Below are positions 57,828-64,000 of a stretch of DNA of 64,000 nucleotides, piece after piece. The stretch covers positions 1 through 64,000 of the forward strand of contig JAJQAH010000031.1 of assembly GCA_021203885.1 (NCBI GenBank), written 5' to 3'. The notes under the pieces are model-generated. The model did not search any database and was not told the origin of the DNA. It saw nothing but the letters and a program-made list of their open reading frames with translations. Origin of the DNA: Oscillospiraceae bacterium (GTDB lineage Bacteria > Bacillota > Clostridia > Oscillospirales > Oscillospiraceae). The translations under genes were made by a program, and so were the position numbers. Every line of letters begins with the position of its first letter. The stretch's first letter is position 1.

Positions 57828-58610
57828 TCAATCTTTTTTTAGAAAATTTTTTCCTGTATTGACCGGATCGTGTATACTTTTCCAAAAATCCAGTGTGGAA
57901 AAGCTGCGCTCGAGCTGGGTCAGCAGAAATGCTTCCGCGGCCTCCCCCAATAATTTGAGGCTTTCTTCATTCACCTGAAAAGATAAAAACCGACGGGGAG
58001 ATCTGCAGATATACCGGATCGAAGAAAGTGCTGCCTGAGAAAGAGGCAATGTTCCCGCCTCCCCAACGCTCTCCCGGCAGTGGCCGCAGTAAAGCAGTCC
58101 TTCCCTCAAATGAAAACAGGGATCTTTCGGTTGCCGCTCCCCGCACAGAGCACAGCAGTCCAGCTGCGGCTCATAGCCGGCAAGAGTCAGCAGACGGAAT
58201 TCAAATGCAGCTTTGATCTGCGTCAGCGGATAATCGGTTTGATCCAGTGCATACAGGCAGTTCAGTAACAATGACAGCAGTTCGGTCTCCCGCTCACCTT
58301 CCTGGGCAACGGCATCGACGACCTGCGCAAAATACGATCCCAAAGCCAGCCGGTCCAAGTCGCTGCGGACCTTTGGAAAGAGATCGACGGAAGAACCTTC
58401 TGTCAGTGTCAGCCGGTCCCGGTATTCCACCAGCGTCATGTCGGAGTAAGTCAGCAGTTGCGCACTGGCCGCAAGCGCACTCCCTCTTTTTCGACATCCT
58501 CTGGCTTTAACCGTACACTTTCCGAGTTCCTCCGTCAACACGGTCAGGATCTTGTCAGATTCTTTATAATTCGTCTCTCTTAAAACAATTCCTTTTGTTA
58601 CGATGTGCAT
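57828..58610 (-). CDS. recO: DNA repair protein RecO
   Basis: KGIVLRETNYKESDKILTVLTEELGK..CALCGERQP..CGHC. Confidence 0.95.
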   Translation of the reverse strand: MHIVTKGIVLRETNYKESDKILTVLTEELGKCTVKARGCRKRGSALAASAQLLTYSDMTLVEYRDRLTLTEGSSVDLFPKVRSDLDRLALGSYFAQVVDAVAQEGERETELLSLLLNCLYALDQTDYPLTQIKAAFEFRLLTLAGYEPQLDCCALCGERQPKDPCFHLREGLLYCGHCRESVGEAGTLPLSQAALSSIRYICRSPRRFLSFQVNEESLKLLGEAAEAFLLTQLERSFSTLDFWKSIHDPVNTGKNFLKKD

Positions 58611-58630
58611 AGAATCCCTCTATCCACTTT

Positions 58631-59527
58631 TCAGTCTTCCGTATAGCCGAAATTCCGAATCTGAGCGACATCATTCCGCCAGTTTTCCTTGACTTTTACC
58701 CATGTCTCCAGGTAAACTTTTGTCCCCATGAACGCCTCTATATCTTCCCGGGCCAATGTGGAAATTCGTTTGATCATAGCCCCCTGCTTTCCGATGATGA
58801 TCCTCTTGTGGGATTTTTTTTCGCAGTAAATCGTCGCCTGCATTTCGATCACTCCGTCATCCCGTTCAACCCAGCGGGTCACTTCGACCATCGTTCCGTG
58901 CGGGATCTCCTCATTGAGACACTGGAGAAGCTTTTCCCGTATGATTTCAGCTGCGACCTGCCGTTCCGGCTGATCCGATGTCATTCCCTCCGGGAACAGA
59001 GCCGGCCCTTCAGGCAGGAAGTCTGCCAGAATCGTCAGCAGCTCCTCCAGTCCTTCCCCCCGTTTGGCAGAAATCGGAAGGATCGCATTCCAGTCTAAAG
59101 CCTGCCGATAAACATCGATCACTTCCAGAATGGATTCCTTTTTGACGGTATCCACTTTATTGATGGCCAGTACCGCAGGACAGTTTAATTTGCGGATTCG
59201 GTTGATCAGCTCCTGTTCCGGCTCCCCGATATTTGCGATCGGTTCGACCACCAGCACCACAGCGTCGACATTGGAGACACTCTGGTGAACCACCTTAACC
59301 ATATAATCCCCCAGACGGGTACGGGCACGGTGTAGTCCCGGAGTATCCAGCAGAACAAACTGACAATTGCCACGATTGACCACTCCGGTGATCCGATTCC
59401 GTGTCGTCTGGGGTTTACTCGACACGATTGCTACTTTATCACCGACCAGAGCATTGGTCAGTGTGGATTTCCCCACGTTCGGGCGCCCCACAATGGCAAT
59501 GACTCCGCATTTTTTAATCTCACCCAC
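58631..59527 (-). CDS. era: GTPase Era
   Basis: GRPNVGKSTLTNALVG..DTPGLHRARTRLG..NKVD; KH domain GKQGAMIK. Confidence 0.97.
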   Translation of the reverse strand: MGEIKKCGVIAIVGRPNVGKSTLTNALVGDKVAIVSSKPQTTRNRITGVVNRGNCQFVLLDTPGLHRARTRLGDYMVKVVHQSVSNVDAVVLVVEPIANIGEPEQELINRIRKLNCPAVLAINKVDTVKKESILEVIDVYRQALDWNAILPISAKRGEGLEELLTILADFLPEGPALFPEGMTSDQPERQVAAEIIREKLLQCLNEEIPHGTMVEVTRWVERDDGVIEMQATIYCEKKSHKRIIIGKQGAMIKRISTLAREDIEAFMGTKVYLETWVKVKENWRNDVAQIRNFGYTED

Positions 59528-59532
59528 GGATT

Positions 59533-60036
59533 TCAGTTCCTTTCCTTGTCTCCCTGCCGGCCCAGGCCCATTCCTTCCAAAATTACTTCTTCCCGCTGCC
59601 GCATTTTTTTCTTTTCGGGGCCCTCGTCCTCATGATCATATCCAAGCAGATGAAGAACCGAGTGCACGGCCAGGTATGTGATCTCACGCTCTACAGAATG
59701 TCCGTATTCCTCAGCCTGCCTGACACAGCGGTCAAAGGAAATAACCATGTCCCCCAGCGGAATCAGGCCTGTCTCAGGATCAGCCCATTCCTTTTGAGGC
59801 TTTTCTCCGGCTGTCATCTCAAACATCGGAAATGAAAGCACGTCGGTCGGCGTATCGATCTGGCGCTGTTCCCTATTAATGATTTGAATCCCTTCGTCAT
59901 CTGAGAGAAGCACATTGATCTCACAGGGCAGTTGTATGTTTTCCTCTTCCAGTACGGAAGCGATGGTGCGCCGGAGCAGATCAAAATAGATCTCGCCATC
60001 CCGGTTCTCGGATCGGCAGAAAATCTGATGTTCCAT
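59533..60036 (-). CDS. ybeY: Endoribonuclease YbeY
   Basis: YLAVHSVLHLLGYDHEDE. Confidence 0.96.
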   Translation of the reverse strand: MEHQIFCRSENRDGEIYFDLLRRTIASVLEEENIQLPCEINVLLSDDEGIQIINREQRQIDTPTDVLSFPMFEMTAGEKPQKEWADPETGLIPLGDMVISFDRCVRQAEEYGHSVEREITYLAVHSVLHLLGYDHEDEGPEKKKMRQREEVILEGMGLGRQGDKERN

Positions 60037-60041
60037 GTACT

Positions 60042-61034
60042 TCAGCGTCTCGGCGAAGATCTGTCTCTGGACATCCGACGGGTCTCTTCATATTTATCAA
60101 AAGCTTTTACGATATCCTTCACGAGTTTATGCCTGACCACATCTTTATTGGTCAGACGGATCGTCGTGATCCCTTCGATATTCTCCAGAAGTTTAGCACA
60201 GGTCTCCAGCCCGGAATCGCTCCGCCTCGGCAGATCGATCTGGGTAATGTCTCCTGTCAGGACCAGACGGGATCCTTCTCCCAGTCTTGTCAGAGCCATT
60301 TTTAACGTGGAAAGAGAGGCGTTCTGCGCCTCATCTATGATAATAAGCGAGGAATTCAATGTCCGCCCCCTCATATAGGCAAGAGGTGCGATCTCTATCG
60401 TCCGGTTTTCCTGATATTTCTGCACACGGTCATGGCCCAGTATCTCATCTAAAGCATCATAAAGGGGACGCAGGTATGGGTCCACCTTATTCTGAAGGTC
60501 GCCCGGCAGAAAGCCAAGCCTCTCCTCTCCGGCTTCGATAGCCGGGCGGCTCATCACGATACGCTCGACCTCATTCCGGTGAAACGCAGCTACTGCCGCC
60601 GCCACTGCAAGATAAGTTTTCCCGGTACCTGCAGGTCCTATACAGATCGTAACGGTGCTGTTTTCCAGAGCATCCACATAGGCCTTCTGCCCGATCGTTC
60701 TGCATTTGATGGGCTTCCCATTCTGCGTGACAACGATCACATCTTTCATTGCATTCAACGTGCCTGCTGCATCATCCGTCCGCACAAGTTCAATGATACG
60801 TGAAACAGTAAACCCGTCAATCACTTCTCCTCTGCCAAGCATGGTGCGCAGGACCGCCAGCGTGTCGGCCGCGATCCGCACCTGTTCCTGATCTTCTCCC
60901 CGAATTTCCACATCGCCGTCCCGGCAGGTCAGGGAAACATCAAGTGAGCTCTCCAGCTCTTTCAAATTCGCATCAAATGCGCCAAATACACCTTGCTGTT
61001 GGACGATATTCAAATCAACCTGTTTTGTATACAA
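60042..61034 (-). CDS. PhoH family protein
   Basis: IGPAGTGKTYLAVAAAV..SRPAIEAGEERLGFLPGD..IIDEAQNAS. Confidence 0.95.
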   Translation of the reverse strand: MYTKQVDLNIVQQQGVFGAFDANLKELESSLDVSLTCRDGDVEIRGEDQEQVRIAADTLAVLRTMLGRGEVIDGFTVSRIIELVRTDDAAGTLNAMKDVIVVTQNGKPIKCRTIGQKAYVDALENSTVTICIGPAGTGKTYLAVAAAVAAFHRNEVERIVMSRPAIEAGEERLGFLPGDLQNKVDPYLRPLYDALDEILGHDRVQKYQENRTIEIAPLAYMRGRTLNSSLIIIDEAQNASLSTLKMALTRLGEGSRLVLTGDITQIDLPRRSDSGLETCAKLLENIEGITTIRLTNKDVVRHKLVKDIVKAFDKYEETRRMSRDRSSPRR

Positions 61035-62011
61035 TCCATGGCCTCCTTTTTTTGATTATCGCTGTTCTTATTCTAACACAAAAGCAAAAGCATTTTCCAC
61101 TTAATACTAACAAAGAAAAAACTTTCCAAGTACCGGGCCGCAAAATTCGCTCCTGGAAATCTATATTTCTCCTATTGCTGAGATATCAGTCTTTTTCCTA
61201 ATTCATTCACTGATTTTCCCCGGCAGAACCGCTCGCAACCGGGCCAAATTCAATACTGTAAAGCAAAAACAGAATACAGTAATAGAGCTTTCAGCAAAAA
61301 TCGGGACTTAAATAAATTTTTTCTCTGATTCGGGCCTTCCATAAACACGTCTTACCAAAAATGAAAAACCGCAAAAATTTCCGATGGAAATCCCCTTCGG
61401 TCAGTGCATGGATGCCGTTTAAGATTATACGTTTTTTATTGATTTATCAATAAATATTATATATAGACGGATTTCTTTCCAAGCCTGTCTGCAGGAGAAA
61501 AAACGCTTTCTTTTTCCGGCAAAAATTCACTGCAGCTCCGGCTGACTCCCAAATAAATTTTGTCAAAAAACTTTTTTCTTGACAAGTAAAAATACCTGCG
61601 GTCAAAAATAACGAAAATGAATTTTAGGCGTATTTTTCAAAATTCCGGAAAGATTTTTTTATAAAACACAACATACACCTGATTTTCGGGAAATCCTCAC
61701 TGGAAAAGTCACAGCCACGTCATATCGGTTTTCACCGATCCAGGCCGATTTTTCCTGAAAACCCGCAAAAAACATTCGTCACTTCTCCTAATTGAAATCC
61801 ATAATTGATTACGCTATAATTTTGAGTATAGAAAAAAGAGACATTTTGACAAAACACAACAAATTGTGGTTGTAACCAGTTTGTAACGGCTGTAATTTTT
61901 TGTATTTCTTCCTGTGTTTCCCTTTGTATTTCAATGTTTTTCAGACCACGATTTCATGTGTTGGGACCTGTTATTTCTTGTGTACCGTCCGACTAGGACG
62001 GAGTGAAATTT

Positions 62012-62557
62012 TCAGGATCCGTCGCTTGAGTTTCCCTTCCATTCATATTTCTGATCGCTTTGATAAAATGCAGAGAGGAAAATGACATTCACCACCAGTT
62101 GCACAAACAGGCAGATCAGATAGATCAGATCGTACGGCAGCAGGAAGCAGATCACCACCTCCACAATTGCAGAAAAGAGCCATCTGATTGTGAGCCTCCC
62201 GCTTCCAAGTTCCAAACCTGCCTGGTTTTCAACATCCCGGACGGAACGGGTCAGCATGAAGGTGATGACGGAACATATCACGGCACACAGGAGAGCCCAT
62301 AAGATCGCGAACCCATCCACTTCCAGGCCCAGTATATCTCTCAGATAGCTGTATGCGCTGAAAAGGATCATCGGATAGCAAAGGACTCTGGCCACCCGCA
62401 GTGCCTGGCTCTTCCAGAGCTTCAGCAGTTGATTTACTCCGAATATAATGACAATATAGCCGATAAAATCCGGAAGCAGTCCGATCACGTGTGTCTCTGC
62501 CACGGTTATTCTGATGTCAAAAAGGACTATTAAAAGTCCGATAAAAATTTTTTTCAT
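62012..62557 (-). CDS. Hypothetical multi-TM membrane protein
   Basis: 181 aa, several hydrophobic segments (LLPDFIGYIVIIFGVNQLLKLW). Confidence 0.65.
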   Translation of the reverse strand: MKKIFIGLLIVLFDIRITVAETHVIGLLPDFIGYIVIIFGVNQLLKLWKSQALRVARVLCYPMILFSAYSYLRDILGLEVDGFAILWALLCAVICSVITFMLTRSVRDVENQAGLELGSGRLTIRWLFSAIVEVVICFLLPYDLIYLICLFVQLVVNVIFLSAFYQSDQKYEWKGNSSDGS

Positions 62558-62812
62558 AAAAAATTTCTCCCTTTTTTAGATTATATTGTGCAATCTGCGA
62601 GAAATCAAGAAAAAAACGAATTTTTAAAAAAACACGACATCTTGTGCCCTCGGTTTTGACAAAAATACAAGTTGTTGTATCTTTCCAATAAATGGTAAAA
62701 ATCTTTCCGGCCAGAAAACCGATTTTCCATGAAATTGCAAGGGTTTCAAACGAAAAAAAGTTAAAAAAAGTGTTGCATTTTCCCTCGAATGGTTTTATAC
62801 TGAATTTGTGAT

Positions 62813-62860
62813 GTGGAGCAAAGTGGAGCAAATGTGAGTATAAAATCATCAAAGTGGAGG
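62813..62860 (+). promoter_or_regulatory. Probable MraZ-binding direct repeats
   Basis: GTGGAGCAAA GTGGAGCAAA TGTGAG...AAAGTGGAG at about 10-bp spacing, immediately upstream of mraZ. Confidence 0.7.
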
Positions 62861-62873
62861 GAGGCAGCCAGGT

Positions 62874-63296
62874 ATGGGCAGCGTTACCGGAACCTACGAA
62901 CACAGCATCGATACAAAGGGACGTCTGTTCGTACCAGCAAAACTGCGGGAAGAACTCGGCCCCGTATGTTACCTGACACTGGGGCTTGACTGCTGCCTTT
63001 CTATCTATCCTGAAGAAAGCTGGAATGTCTTCACCGAAAAGTTTGCCTCTCTGCCGATCACCCAGTCCAAAACCATGCGGCCCATTTTTGCGAATGCCGC
63101 AAAGTGCGAACCGGACAGCCAGGGCCGGATCCTTATCCCCCAGTTCCTGCGTTCGTATGCCAAACTGGACAAGGATGTTGTTATTATAGGCGTTCATAAC
63201 CGCGCCGAGATATGGGATGCTGACGCCTGGCACGCTCAGGAAGAAGAGATGACGCCGGAAAAACTGTCCGCGCTTATGGCTGAACTGGATTTCTGA
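62874..63296 (+). CDS. mraZ: Transcriptional regulator MraZ
   Basis: GTYEHSIDTKGRLFVPAKLREELG..DSQGRILIPQFLRSYA. Confidence 0.97.
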   Translation: MGSVTGTYEHSIDTKGRLFVPAKLREELGPVCYLTLGLDCCLSIYPEESWNVFTEKFASLPITQSKTMRPIFANAAKCEPDSQGRILIPQFLRSYAKLDKDVVIIGVHNRAEIWDADAWHAQEEEMTPEKLSALMAELDF

Positions 63297-63297
63297 A

Positions 63298-64000
63298 ATG
63301 GAGTATGCCCATCGGCCGGTTATGCTGGAGCAGAGTATACAGGCTTTAAACATCCAGCCGGACGGTGTTTACCTGGACGGCACGCTGGGCCGGGCAGGAC
63401 ATTCAAAAGAAATCGCCCGTCGCCTGACTGACGGCAGGCTCATCTGTATCGACCGCGATCAGGACGCCATCAGGGAAGCCGCCGAAATCCTGGCCCCGTG
63501 GATGGACCGTGTAACACTGGTCCATGGTAACTTTGAAGATCTTGATCAAATCTGTTCCGACCTGTCTGTTTCCGGACTGGACGGCATGATTTTTGACCTG
63601 GGCGTTTCCTCCCCTCAGCTGGATGATCCGGAGCGGGGCTTTTCCTATATGAAAGATGCCCCTCTTGATATGCGGATGGATCAGTCCGAACCCCTGAATG
63701 CTTATACGGTGGTAAATGAGTGGACCGAAGAGGAACTTAGGGATATTCTTTGGCGTTACGGAGAAGAAAGATATGCTCCGGCTATCGCAAAAGCCATCGT
63801 CCGAAGCAGAGAAAAAAAGCCCATTGAAACTACGCTGGAACTGGTAAAAGTGATTAAGTCGGCCATGCCATCCAGCGCCCTGCGGGAAAAACAGCATCCG
63901 GCGAAGCGGACTTTTCAGGCGATCCGTATCGCCGTGAATGATGAGCTGAGATCCGTAGAGCGGATGGTGGAACTGGCGGTACCCCTTTTGAAGCCGAAAG
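63298..64000 (+). CDS. rsmH: 16S rRNA (cytosine(1402)-N4)-methyltransferase, 3' truncated by window end
   Basis: MEYAHRPVMLEQSIQAL..YLDGTLGRAGHS..FDLGVSSPQLDDPERGFSY; not in ORF track because no stop in window. Confidence 0.96.
   Translation, partial: MEYAHRPVMLEQSIQALNIQPDGVYLDGTLGRAGHSKEIARRLTDGRLICIDRDQDAIREAAEILAPWMDRVTLVHGNFEDLDQICSDLSVSGLDGMIFDLGVSSPQLDDPERGFSYMKDAPLDMRMDQSEPLNAYTVVNEWTEEELRDILWRYGEERYAPAIAKAIVRSREKKPIETTLELVKVIKSAMPSSALREKQHPAKRTFQAIRIAVNDELRSVERMVELAVPLLKPK

Noticed and set aside
61900-62085. 61-aa plus-strand ORF in the AT-rich gap
   Set aside because: No RBS, low-complexity hydrophobic content, overlaps the end of the opposite-strand gene
1-64000. CRISPR arrays, transposases/IS ends, prophage, toxin-antitoxin or known defence genes
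   Set aside because: Looked for spaced direct repeats and hallmark proteins on both strands; none recognised

Overview
This looks like a chromosomal window from an anaerobic Clostridia-type Bacillota (inferred from gene content and order only). Most of it is housekeeping: pgsA-rimO-recX-recA-prmC, an HK/RR/lipoprotein cassette, two tRNAs, clpB with CIRCE, trxA/trxB, rsmI, DAHP synthase-tyrA, a T-box-controlled Trp-type ABC transporter, trpS, metA, alaS, a sirtuin, ftsEX-M23-ctpA, carD, recO-era-ybeY-phoH, and mraZ-rsmH cut by the window end. Two accessory catabolic loci stand out. (1) Bases 14315-23383: a seven-gene operon with two different pyrogallol-phloroglucinol transhydroxylase-like Mo/FeS enzyme pairs, a transglutaminase-fold protein that keeps its Cys but lacks the expected His, and two tandem DUF6273-like proteins. 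(2) Bases 51228-56608: two tandem cyclase-family hydrolases (one with substituted metal-ligand positions), an epimerase and a Na+-pumping decarboxylase module with a 44-aa gamma subunit absent from the ORF track and no biotin-carrier gene. Both operons have a sigma-A promoter, a roughly 200-300 nt structured leader with a short leader ORF, and an intrinsic terminator before the first gene, which suggests transcription attenuation. No CRISPR array, transposase, phage or classical defence gene was recognised. All family calls are by eye from motifs; no search was run.
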